DNA of 38,656 bases, from NCBI GenBank assembly GCA_038522735.1, contig JBCBJX010000019.1, positions 1 through 38,656 on the forward strand, in the 5' to 3' direction. Below, piece after piece: positions 7,873 to 15,526 of the stretch. Position 1 is the first letter of the stretch. Every line of letters begins with the position of its first letter. The notes below the pieces were generated by a model. The model saw nothing but the letters and a program-made list of their open reading frames with translations, was not told where the DNA came from and ran no database searches. The position numbers and the translations under genes are program-made. Origin of the DNA: JBCBJX01 sp038522735. GTDB taxonomy: Bacteria; Pseudomonadota; Alphaproteobacteria; Caulobacterales; Parvularculaceae.

Positions 7873-7910
7873 CCCCTCACCCCCGGCCCCTGTCCCGCAC
7901 GGAGCGGGGA
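7873..7910. repeat. Degenerate palindromic element D, inverted partner of C
   Basis: The flank CCCCTCACCCCCGG followed by a decayed stem (CCCCTGTCCC and GAGCGGGGAG). It is opposite in orientation to element C, about 90 bases away, and ends next to the msrB stop. It repeats the paired layout of A and B. Confidence 0.6.
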
Positions 7911-7912
7911 GG

Positions 7913-8422
7913 CTACGCCGCCCTGAACGTCAGCGCCACGCCGTTATTGCAGTATCTCAGCCCCGTCGGCGCGGGGCCGTCGGTGAAGACGTGGCCCTGA
8001 TGGCCGCCGCAGCGGGCGCAGTGGTATTCAGTGCGCGGCAGGATCAGTTTGTAATCCGTTTTGGTTCCCATCGTTCCCGGAATTAAATCGAAAAAAGACG
8101 GCCAGCCGGTGCCGGAGTCGAACTTCATCTCCGAGGTGAAGAGATCGAGCCCGCAGCCCGCGCAGGCGTAGACGCCGGGTCCGTATTCCTTGTCGAGAGG
8201 GCTCGACCCGGGCGGTTCGGTCCCTTCTTTGCGCAGCACACGGAAGGCCTCCGGCGACAGGCGTTCTTTCCACTGCGCTTCGGTCAGCTGCCACTTTTCG
8301 AAATCAGGGATCGTCGACGGGTCCGGGTCGCCTTTCGGGGGCTTCGACCGGTCCTGCGCGGCGGCGGGTCCCGCAAGGCCCGCGCCTGCCGCGCTGGCGA
8401 CGAAATCGCGTCTGCTCATCAT
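7913..8422 (-). CDS. msrB: Peptide-methionine (R)-S-oxide reductase, exported (MsrB)
   Basis: 169 residues. The MsrB domain has the zinc ligands CAGC (87, 90) and CARC (135, 138), the FDSGTGWPSF core (101-110), and the resolving/catalytic segment HQGHVF...RYCNNGVAL with Cys158. It reduces the R-epimer of methionine sulfoxide in proteins. The N-terminus, SRRDFVASAAGAGLAG, is a twin-arginine signal ending in PAAAQ, so the enzyme should be exported folded to the periplasm. Three close starts exist (GTG 8428, ATG 8422, ATG 8419); GAGG lies 7 bases before 8422. An oxidised-protein repair role fits with the thioredoxin-like and DsbA-like genes that converge on it. Confidence 0.93.
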   Translation of the reverse strand: MMSRRDFVASAAGAGLAGPAAAQDRSKPPKGDPDPSTIPDFEKWQLTEAQWKERLSPEAFRVLRKEGTEPPGSSPLDKEYGPGVYACAGCGLDLFTSEMKFDSGTGWPSFFDLIPGTMGTKTDYKLILPRTEYHCARCGGHQGHVFTDGPAPTGLRYCNNGVALTFRAA

Positions 8423-8504
8423 GTCCACCCTCTCCGTTGCGCGCTCTCACCGGCGCGTCTGGTGGCTACATATGGCGCGGGGCGCCGCTCCCGGCGAATG
8501 ACGA

Positions 8505-9446
8505 TCAGGCGAGGCGGATGAGGCCGTCCGCCGCGGCGCCCACGACCAGGATCAGCCCCGCGTCCCGGTTCGACTTGAAGAGCCTGAGGCACTCGCCCCC
8601 GTCGTCGATGTCGAGGGCGCGGACCTGCCAGGCGAGGTGGATCGAAAATGCCGCGACGCCGAGAAACCAGGCGGGCCCGGCGCCCGTCAGAAGGCCGGCG
8701 AGGGCGGCGAAGAGGACGGCGCCGGCATACAGCGCCACGAGCCATTCTCCCGTGCGCCGCCCGAACAGGAGCGCCGAGGACCCGACGCCGAGAAGCGCGT
8801 CGTCCTCCCTGTCCTGGTGCGCGTAGATTGTGTCGTAGCCGACGGTCCAAAGGACGCCGGAGGCGTAGAGCGCCCACGCCGCGGACGGGATTTCGCCCGC
8901 CGCCGCCGCCCAGCCGAGGAGGGCGCCGTAGCTCATATTGAGCCCGAGCCAGGCCTGGGGCAGGGCGGTGATCCGCTTCATGAACGGGTAGGCGGCGATG
9001 AGGCCGAGGGCCGCGAAGCCTGTCAGGATCGCCGTTCGGTTCAGCTGCAGGAGAACCGCGAGCCCGACGACGCAGAGCGCGGCGGTAAAAACAAGCGCCT
9101 GCATCAGGCTGATCTGACCCGAGGGCAGCGGCCGCGACCGGGTCCGCGCGACCTCCGCGTCGATGTTGCGGTCGACGATGTCGTTCACGGCGCAGCCGGC
9201 GCCGCGCATGACGATCGCGCCGATGAAGAAGAGGAGGATCAGCTGGAGGTCCGGCGCGCCCTCCGCCGCCAGCGCGATGGCGATCCAGCCGGGGATGACC
9301 AGAAGCCAGACGCCGATCGGCCGGTCGGCCCGCATGAGCCGGAGGTACGGGCGCCACGCCGCGGGCGCGCGCGCGTCGACCCAGTTGCCTTTCGCGGCGT
9401 CGGCGACCGCGCCGTCCTGTGTCGGCGTTTCAGCGGAAGACGTCAT
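8505..9446 (-). CDS. ubiA: 4-hydroxybenzoate polyprenyltransferase (UbiA)
   Basis: A 313-residue integral membrane prenyltransferase. It carries both Asp-rich motifs that bind Mg-polyprenyl diphosphate: NDIVDRNID (88-96) and YDTIYAHQDREDD (204-216). It has about eight hydrophobic helices, and an R-x-RPLPSG segment (105-110) after the first motif, as in bacterial UbiA. It transfers the polyprenyl tail to 4-hydroxybenzoate, the step before UbiD-type decarboxylation. The N-terminal 30 residues are a hydrophilic extension. It is a single gene on the minus strand, with short gaps to the genes on both sides. Confidence 0.95.
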   Translation of the reverse strand: MTSSAETPTQDGAVADAAKGNWVDARAPAAWRPYLRLMRADRPIGVWLLVIPGWIAIALAAEGAPDLQLILLFFIGAIVMRGAGCAVNDIVDRNIDAEVARTRSRPLPSGQISLMQALVFTAALCVVGLAVLLQLNRTAILTGFAALGLIAAYPFMKRITALPQAWLGLNMSYGALLGWAAAAGEIPSAAWALYASGVLWTVGYDTIYAHQDREDDALLGVGSSALLFGRRTGEWLVALYAGAVLFAALAGLLTGAGPAWFLGVAAFSIHLAWQVRALDIDDGGECLRLFKSNRDAGLILVVGAAADGLIRLA

Positions 9447-9490
9447 ACCGCTTGATGTAGCGGCGACGCTCGGGCTGGTCCAAGGGTTCG

Positions 9491-10253
9491 CTAGAGGGTC
9501 GCGAACGCCGTTTGCGCCGCGACGGTCATTGCGTCCTGCGCCCTCAGGAATGCAGCCGGCCCGAAACTGATCCGGGCGACGCCGCAGGCTGCGAGCGGCG
9601 CCAGCGGGGCGTCGTCGAGCACCATGGCGTTGACGGGCGCCGGCGAGGCGTCGCAGACCTGTTTCATCGCCGCATGGTCGGTCAGTCCAGGAACGAACAA
9701 CCCGTCCGCGCCGGCGCTCCGATAGGCTTCGGCGCGCTGAAGGGCTGTCTCGACAAGACCCGCGTGTTCGTCTGGTTTCGACTGCAGGAAAACATCCGTC
9801 CGGGCATTGATGAATAAAGATGCGCCGGCGCGCTCCAGGCCGTTTCGCAGGGCTTCGATACGCTGGGCCTGCTCAAGCGCCTTGCGCAAGCCGCCCGCCT
9901 GCAAACCGTCTTCCAGGTTGACGCCGACGGCGCCGGCCTCGACGAGCCGCAAGGCGTTCATCGCGACGGCGCCCGCATCTTCGGCATATCCGCGTTCGAA
10001 ATCGACGCTCAGCGGCAAGGCCGTCATGGCGGCGATCCGCTCGACGATCCATTAGGCGACGGTCGAAGGGCAGGGCCTCTCCATCCTCGTGGCCATGTGC
10101 GCCGGCGACGGACGCGCTGCCCGTCGCCAAAGCGTCGGCTCCGGCCCTTTCGACGGCCCGGGCGCTCCCGGCGTCCCAGATATTGTAGAGAACCAGCGGT
10201 CGTCCGGCGACATGAAGATCGCGGAACGTCCGAACTTTGTCGTCACGGGGCAC
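9491..10253 (-). pseudogene. Isocitrate lyase/PEP mutase family gene, frameshifted
   Basis: Two overlapping frames together make one protein of about 253 residues. The upstream frame starts at a GTG at 10253 with GGAGG six bases before it and gives TFRDLHVAGRPLVLYNIWDAG and ADALATGSASVAG, the usual N-terminus of this family. The downstream frame gives WIVERIAAMTALPLSVDFE, GVNLEDG and INARTDVFL, which hold the metal- and substrate-binding residues. The frames change at about 10047-10052, in the minus-strand sequence CGCCTAATGG; removing one A there joins them without any other disruption. The family includes carboxyphosphonoenolpyruvate mutase-like enzymes and methylisocitrate lyases. Either the gene is newly inactivated or the base is a sequence error; all motifs are otherwise intact. 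Confidence 0.82.
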
Positions 10254-10449
10254 GGGATGCCTCCTCAGGCGGCGTCGCAGCGAGCATGGCATGGCCGTCC
10301 GGCGCGCACTCCGAAACTGGCCGGAGGACCCGAACGCCCTGCGAGGCGTTGGCGACAGCGGCGCCGGCGGGCCCGATCCAAGCCGCGCTCCGGCCCGCCG
10401 CGCATCCGTGATCTTCCGAATTGCCGGGCGCCCGCCTGGGCTGCGAGGC
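10243..10449 (-). other. Intergenic stretch with a possible gene remnant
   Basis: The 10254-10489 gap holds no complete gene. One minus-strand frame is open for about 68 codons and reads plausibly as protein (for example GPAGAAVANASQGVRVLRP and HAMLAATPPEE), ending in a TGA that overlaps the GTG start of the frameshifted gene by 11 bases. It has no convincing start and I recognise no family. It may be the tail of a decayed gene once in an operon with the ICL/PEPM gene, or chance in GC-rich DNA. Confidence 0.3.
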
Positions 10450-10489
10450 TCACGCCGTTGCGTTCACGTCAGCCTCCATGGAGATCGCC

Positions 10490-12154
10490 ATGACCGCACG
10501 CGAATCCTGGGACGCCGTCGCCATCGGCTCAGGGCTTGGAAGCCTCAGCGCCGCCGCCGCGCTCGCTCGCCGCGGGCGACGGGTCTTGGTTCTGGAGCGC
10601 CTCGCGAATTTCGGAGGCGCCGCGACGGTCTATCGCCACGGACCGCTCGCCATGGAGGCCTCGCTGCACGAAATCGACGGCGCGACCGTCGACGGTCCGC
10701 ACGGCGTCTTCTCACGCCTCGGCCTGCGCGAGGCGGTGCACGCTGTTCCGACAGCGGAGTTCTACGAGGCCCGCGGCGGCGCGCTCGCCGAACCGGTGCG
10801 CGTCCCTCAGGGCCTTGAGGCGGCGGGAGCCGCCGTCGCCGCCGCGCATCCGGAGGCCCGCGCGCATGTCGAAGGCCATTTCGCCGAGCTCGGACGGCTC
10901 TTCCGCACTTTCCGGGATCTTGAGGACATGGGCGCGCGCGGTCCGCAGGCGCTGCTCGGGCTGTTGTTCTCCGGGCGGTTCTTCGAGCTGATCGGCGACG
11001 CCCGCAAATCGCTCGCCCAGGCGCTTGACGCCCGGTTCAAGAATTCGGAGCCGGCGAAATTCAGTCTCGGCGCGGTTCTTCCCTATTTCGACGACGATCC
11101 CGCAGTCATGTCCTTCTTGCTCTACGCCGGCGTCTGGGCGCGCTACTGCGAGGCCGGCTCCTACTACATTGACGGCGGATCGTCCGCCCTCGTACGAGCG
11201 CTTCTTGCGACGGTGAAAAGCGCCGGCGGCGACGCGCGCCGCAAATGCGAGGTCAAGCGCGTGCTCCTCGCCGAGACAGGAGCGGTCGCCGGGGTGGCCT
11301 ATATCGACGAGCGGGGCGCTGAGCGCGAGGCGTTCGCGCCGACGGTGCTCGGCGGCGCCGCCCCCTCCGACCTCGCCGCCATGCTGCCCGCCGAAAAACG
11401 CAAGGAATTCAAGTCCGATTACAAAGCGTTCGAATCGTCGATCTCGCTCTTCTCGCTCTCTCTCGGCCTGACGCGACCAGCGGCGGAGTTCGGTGTCGGC
11501 GCGTACTCCACTTTCGTCTATCCGGACGATATGTCGGTCTATGCGGATTATCCGACCTTCGCTTCGGTTTTCGCCGGCGACCCGGCGGGGCGCATGCCGC
11601 CCTATGGAATCGCCGACTACGGACGACTATCAGGCGGTCTCGCTCAACCGGAAGGCCTCCACCTCGTCAGCCTCGCGGGCGCCGACCGTCTCTCCTGGTG
11701 GGACGGGCTTTCCGAAGACGCTGAAAAAGATCGCCGCGCACGCTGGCGCGACGCGCTGATCGCCGATCTCGACCGGCGCTTTCCGGGGATGGCCGGGGCC
11801 GTCTCTCATGCGGAGATCGCGACTGCGCGCACGATGCAGACCCGCCTCGGGTCCCCTCACGGGGAGGTTCACGGTTTCCGCCCGACGCCGGAGCGCGTGT
11901 TCAGCAAGGGGCCGAAACCGGAAACCTCCGTACCGGGCCTGTTCCTCAGCTCCGCCTTCACCGTCTCCGGCGGTTACGCCGGCGCGATGCATGGCGGGTT
12001 GACGGCGGCGGACGCCGCACCCGGCGGCGTTAGAAAGCAAGTATCACACCCTCGCGCGGATCGACCTCGCCGGCGGCGAGCTTCCGGTACTCCGCGAGCA
12101 TTGCTTCGGGCCCCTCGACGCGGCGAACGGTTCCAAGCGTCGCGGCGCGTTTGA
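10490..12154 (+). CDS. FAD oxidoreductase, phytoene desaturase/CRTISO-like
   Basis: 554 residues. The N-terminus is a dinucleotide-binding Rossmann motif (DAVAIGSGLGSLSAAAALA, 8-26) followed by RVLVLERLANFGGAA, typical of the phytoene desaturase/carotenoid isomerase family. The C-terminal FAD-contact block is also present (PGLFLSSAFTVSGGYAGAMH, then GGLTAAD). The substrate cannot be assigned, and no other carotenoid gene lies nearby. The ATG at 10490 has GGAG six bases ahead; an ATG at 10478 is possible. The family normally ends soon after the GGLTAAD block, but here the frame continues about 40 residues in Arg/Pro-rich sequence antisense to the DUF2855 gene. A TAG in another frame sits near 12030, so an indel close to the 3' end may have removed the original stop. 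Confidence 0.8.
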   Translation: MTARESWDAVAIGSGLGSLSAAAALARRGRRVLVLERLANFGGAATVYRHGPLAMEASLHEIDGATVDGPHGVFSRLGLREAVHAVPTAEFYEARGGALAEPVRVPQGLEAAGAAVAAAHPEARAHVEGHFAELGRLFRTFRDLEDMGARGPQALLGLLFSGRFFELIGDARKSLAQALDARFKNSEPAKFSLGAVLPYFDDDPAVMSFLLYAGVWARYCEAGSYYIDGGSSALVRALLATVKSAGGDARRKCEVKRVLLAETGAVAGVAYIDERGAEREAFAPTVLGGAAPSDLAAMLPAEKRKEFKSDYKAFESSISLFSLSLGLTRPAAEFGVGAYSTFVYPDDMSVYADYPTFASVFAGDPAGRMPPYGIADYGRLSGGLAQPEGLHLVSLAGADRLSWWDGLSEDAEKDRRARWRDALIADLDRRFPGMAGAVSHAEIATARTMQTRLGSPHGEVHGFRPTPERVFSKGPKPETSVPGLFLSSAFTVSGGYAGAMHGGLTAADAAPGGVRKQVSHPRADRPRRRRASGTPRALLRAPRRGERFQASRRV

Positions 12155-13136
12155 GGAACGAGGCCCACGCTTCGCCCGATTTGCCGAAGAAGGCTTCCGG
12201 GCCCCAGTCCTCGACGCGCTTCTTGATGCGGCCGGGGGCGAAGAAGGGCTCCATGGGCGCGGCCGGCTCGAATTTCTTCGCCTTGCCTGCATCCCAGTGG
12301 GACATGCCGACATGGAGGCTCCATTTGAGGGCGTCGCCGAAGCGTCCGTGCACGGCGCGGGTGATCGGGCGCGAGCCGGCCATATCGACATAGGTCGCCG
12401 CCGGCGTCTCCATCGCGGGGATGTCGTCGTAAACAACGACTTCGTCGTAAAAGCCCGTATCGCGCACGAAGGCGGCGTTGCCTTTCGAGGTGAGGCCGAC
12501 CCGCTGGGGCGCGCCGTCGAGGAGGCCCGTGCAGAAGGCCGCCGTCATCGCCGTCTTGCTCGACGCGCTGGAGAAGAGGATCGCGTCCGCGCCGCGATAG
12601 CGCTCCTCCTCCAGCTGATCGGCGATGAGATAGCCGGTGATGAAGAGGGGGTGGAAGACGGGCCGGAGGTCCTTGTCCTCCGCCGCGACGTCGGGCGTCC
12701 CGGAAAGGCGGATATACTGATTATAGGCGGCGGCGCCCTTCTGGCGGTGGTCCGCGCCGTCGAAGAAGCCCCCCGGCGCGATGCGTTTCGGCTGCATGAC
12801 GAGTTCCGAGGCCATCGGGAAATAACCGTAAAGCGCCTCGCCGACTTCGATCTCGGGGACGTTGGACGTCGTCACCTCCGCATACCCCCAGATCGGCAGA
12901 AGGCCGGCGCCGTCGTCGCCCGAGGGGAAGAACGACCAGTAGCCCGGCATGTCGGTCCAGGCGCCGAAGCTCTTTCCGCACACCGCGTAGGTGATGTTGT
13001 TCGCCGTCAGCGCGGCCTGCTTCGGCTTCACGGTAATCGTCGGCGCGTCGCCGGCGGGCGCGGGCGGCGGCGCGCTTTTCAGCGCAGCCGCGCGGATGTC
13101 GTCCTTGTCGATGTGAATGCTCCAGCCGTCCGTCAT
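12030..13136 (-). CDS. DUF2855 family protein
   Basis: A 368-residue protein matching my memory of the DUF2855 family, which is distantly related to medium-chain quinone reductases/alcohol dehydrogenases. Visible features are the NNITYAVCGKSFGAW block (46-60), GYFPMASELVMQPKRI, and a nucleotide-binding-like segment ADAILFSSASSKTAM in mid-protein, in the place of the usual GxGxxG of MDR enzymes. No zinc ligand set is apparent. The function is not established. The ATG at 13136 has AGGAG six bases upstream. The 3' end overlaps the run-on end of the flavoprotein gene on the other strand by 125 bases. Confidence 0.82.
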   Translation of the reverse strand: MTDGWSIHIDKDDIRAAALKSAPPPAPAGDAPTITVKPKQAALTANNITYAVCGKSFGAWTDMPGYWSFFPSGDDGAGLLPIWGYAEVTTSNVPEIEVGEALYGYFPMASELVMQPKRIAPGGFFDGADHRQKGAAAYNQYIRLSGTPDVAAEDKDLRPVFHPLFITGYLIADQLEEERYRGADAILFSSASSKTAMTAAFCTGLLDGAPQRVGLTSKGNAAFVRDTGFYDEVVVYDDIPAMETPAATYVDMAGSRPITRAVHGRFGDALKWSLHVGMSHWDAGKAKKFEPAAPMEPFFAPGRIKKRVEDWGPEAFFGKSGEAWASFLKRAATLGTVRRVEGPEAMLAEYRKLAAGEVDPREGVILAF

Positions 13137-13503
13137 GGCGAACTCCTTGGTTTCTCTTGGGAAATCCTATCCCGACGGAACGCTCGCCCGCGAGCCCTTT
13201 GAGCAGTGCTTCGTTTTGACTTGCCAAATCCGGATCGAGCGGTTATGTCGGCGCTCCGATGACGGAGAAAGAGGTCCCGATGACCGCATTTTTTCAATAA
13301 CAGCGAGCCTTTTCTGAAGGAGGGCTCGCGCCGCTGACGCGGATCGACGCCGGCGCAGGCGATGACGGGCGAAACGCCCGGAGCGCGGCCCCCGTCGATG
13401 AGACCCTTCAGGCTCGCGCCCGACCCGTCCGGTCCGGGCAAGTTATTGAAAACGCCCCGCTGGGCTGCGCGCTGGCGGGTCTTTGAAGTCAGGGATCCCT
13501 CCC
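13137..13503. promoter_or_regulatory. Divergent control region, DUF2855 and ABC exporter
   Basis: The largest gene-free gap in the window (367 bases). It contains TTGACT at 13216-13221, a possible -35 for rightward transcription, but with no well-spaced -10; an ATG at 13260 opening a 13-codon frame that ends in TAA; and, right after it, a hairpin with 7-bp stems (GCGAGCC 13303-13309, GGCTCGC 13323-13329). A short leader frame followed by a hairpin ahead of an exporter gene could be an attenuation leader, but the stem has no T-run. I see no convincing gene in the rest. Confidence 0.35.
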
Positions 13504-15369
13504 ATGTCCAGCCAATCCGTCGGCGCGCGGCGCCGCATCTGGCCGCGCCGTTTCTTCAACCCGTTCCGCCGGGCGGACGCGTCCGCACGCGCCGCTGCGC
13601 CGGCGAAACCAGAGACGAAAAAAGACGTCCGCCTCGGCGACGTCCTCCGCTTCGTCTGGCGTCTCTGGATGGCCCGGCCCGCCCAGTTCTGGGCGATGAT
13701 CGGCTTTATGGCGATCGCCGTCGTCGTCGACAGTCTCCTGCCCGCGGCGTCCGGCCGCCTTGTGGATGCGGTGAGCGGCGAGGGCGCCGACCCGGACGCG
13801 GCGTGGGCGGCGCTCTGGGTGTTCATCGGCCTCTCGGCCGTTGCGAGCCTCATGCGCAACGCGTCCGTGCGCGTCCTGTTGCCCTTCTCCTCCGGCAACA
13901 TGCAGGACCTGGTGACGAACGCGTTCCGCCGCATCCAGAGCTTCTCCGCCGACTGGCACGCCAACGCTTTCGCCGGCGCCACGGTGCGCAAGGCGACGCG
14001 GGGCATGTGGGCGCTCGACATGTTCACCGACGTGGTGGTGATCGGCATGTTCCCGCCGCTCCTCGTCATCATCGCCTTGTCCTGGCAGCTGGGTCAGCGC
14101 TGGCCGCTGGTCGGGCTTTTCATGATGGGGGCGTCCGTCCTCTTCATCGCCGTCAGCATCGTGATGTCGGCGACATATGTCGGGCCGAAAAACCAGCTCT
14201 CGAACGAGGCGGATTCGAAGCTCGGCGCGTCCCTGGCCGACGCCATCACCTGCAATGCGGTGGTGAAGGCTTTCGGCGCGGAGAGCCGGGAAGAGCAGCG
14301 CCTCTCCGACGTCGCCGCGGACTGGCGGGCGAAGGCGCGCGTCGCCTGGCGACGCTCCGTCGATATGTGGACCGTCCGCATCCTGTTCGATCTCGCGATC
14401 CAGGCGGGTCTGACCGGCTTCGTTCTCTTCTACTGGGCGCGCGGTCAGGCGACGGCGGGGGACGTGACCTTCGCCATCACGGCGTTCTTCATCCTCTCCG
14501 GGTACCTCCGGGCGGTGGGCGAGTACATCCAGCAGCTCCAGCGCGGCTTCAACGAGCTGGAGGACGTGGTCTGGTTCGACCTGCTGGAGCCCGAGGTGGA
14601 GGACGCGGCGGACGCGGCGGAGTTCCGCCCGGGCGCCGGAGAGATCGTGTTCGACGCGGTGCAGTTCGGCTACAAGCGTCAGAAGCGGGATCTTTATACG
14701 GACTTCTCGCTGACGGTCCGACCGGGCGAGCAGGTGGCGCTTGTCGGGCCGTCCGGGTCCGGCAAGTCGACCTTCGTGAAGCTCCTGCAGCGGCTTTACG
14801 ACGTGCAGGGCGGCGCCATCCGCATCGACGGGCAGGACGTGCGCGAGGCGACGCAAGCGAGCCTGCGGGCCGCGATCGCGCTCGTCCCGCAGGACCCGGC
14901 GCTCTTCCACCGCTCGCTCGCGGAGAACATCGCCTACGCCCGTCCTGACGCGTCGCAAGAGGAGATCGAGGCCGCGGCGAAGCGCGCCCGCGCCCATGAG
15001 TTCATCGCGGACCTGCCGGACGGCTATGAAACGCTGGTCGGCGAGCGGGGCGTGAAACTGTCGGGCGGCGAGCGCCAGCGCATCGCCATCGCCCGGGCGT
15101 TCCTCGCCGACGCGCCGATCCTCGTCCTCGACGAGGCGACCTCGAGCCTCGACTCAGCGACCGAGGCGGAGATCCAGGAGGCCATGGACGACCTCGTCCG
15201 CGGGCGGACGGCGATCCTGATCGCCCACCGGCTCTCAACGGTGCGCGACGCCGACCGCATCCTCGTCTTCGACGGCGGCCGGGTGGTGGAGGAGGGCACG
15301 CACCGGGAGCTGATGGCGCAGGAGGACGGGCGTTACCGCTGCTTGAGTCTCATTCAGGGGGCGGCGTGA
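13504..15369 (+). CDS. ABC exporter, fused permease-ATPase (MsbA/ATM1-like)
   Basis: A 621-residue half-transporter of the type I exporter class. After a basic N-terminal tail there is a six-helix membrane domain (about 60-345), then an ATPase domain with Walker A GPSGSGKST (415-423), Q-loop VPQDPALF (461-468), signature LSGGERQRIAIARA (519-532), Walker B ILVLDEATSSLD (539-550) and switch His in IAHRLSTV (573-580). A homodimer is expected, exporting a lipid, peptide or small molecule; the substrate is not evident. A frame start at 13483 (TTG) is possible, but the ATG at 13504 fits better. It is followed by the facing hairpin repeat at 15391-15492. Confidence 0.93.
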   Translation: MSSQSVGARRRIWPRRFFNPFRRADASARAAAPAKPETKKDVRLGDVLRFVWRLWMARPAQFWAMIGFMAIAVVVDSLLPAASGRLVDAVSGEGADPDAAWAALWVFIGLSAVASLMRNASVRVLLPFSSGNMQDLVTNAFRRIQSFSADWHANAFAGATVRKATRGMWALDMFTDVVVIGMFPPLLVIIALSWQLGQRWPLVGLFMMGASVLFIAVSIVMSATYVGPKNQLSNEADSKLGASLADAITCNAVVKAFGAESREEQRLSDVAADWRAKARVAWRRSVDMWTVRILFDLAIQAGLTGFVLFYWARGQATAGDVTFAITAFFILSGYLRAVGEYIQQLQRGFNELEDVVWFDLLEPEVEDAADAAEFRPGAGEIVFDAVQFGYKRQKRDLYTDFSLTVRPGEQVALVGPSGSGKSTFVKLLQRLYDVQGGAIRIDGQDVREATQASLRAAIALVPQDPALFHRSLAENIAYARPDASQEEIEAAAKRARAHEFIADLPDGYETLVGERGVKLSGGERQRIAIARAFLADAPILVLDEATSSLDSATEAEIQEAMDDLVRGRTAILIAHRLSTVRDADRILVFDGGRVVEEGTHRELMAQEDGRYRCLSLIQGAA

Positions 15370-15390
15370 CGGGCGTGTCGCTCAACAAGG

Positions 15391-15492
15391 CTCCCCGCGG
15401 CTTGACCGCGGGGCCCATGGGACCGCTCCCTACGTACTTGCCATCGGTGCGGTCGGCCTGCGCCATGGGCCCCGCGGTCAAGCCGCGGGGAG
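15391..15492. repeat. Perfect 30-bp inverted repeat, two facing hairpins
   Basis: The arms 15391-15420 and 15463-15492 are exact reverse complements around a 42-base spacer. Each arm also folds alone as CCCCGCGG-CTTGA-CCGCGGGG. The design matches the element at 3396-3480, but the sequence family is different. It lies between the ABC exporter stop and rsmE and could end or punctuate transcription. Confidence 0.9.
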
Positions 15493-15526
15493 TCGGCGTA
15501 AGTGAAGTGGGGAAGGGGGCCGTCGC

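Noticed and set aside
13133..13441. A 102-codon frame on the minus strand in the divergent gap
   Set aside because: No ribosome site and no family pattern; it overlaps the DUF2855 start and is Arg-rich in its second half.
13362..14948. Open frame of 528 codons on the plus strand
   Set aside because: Same strand but a different frame from the ABC exporter, whose Walker A, signature and Walker B motifs identify the real frame.
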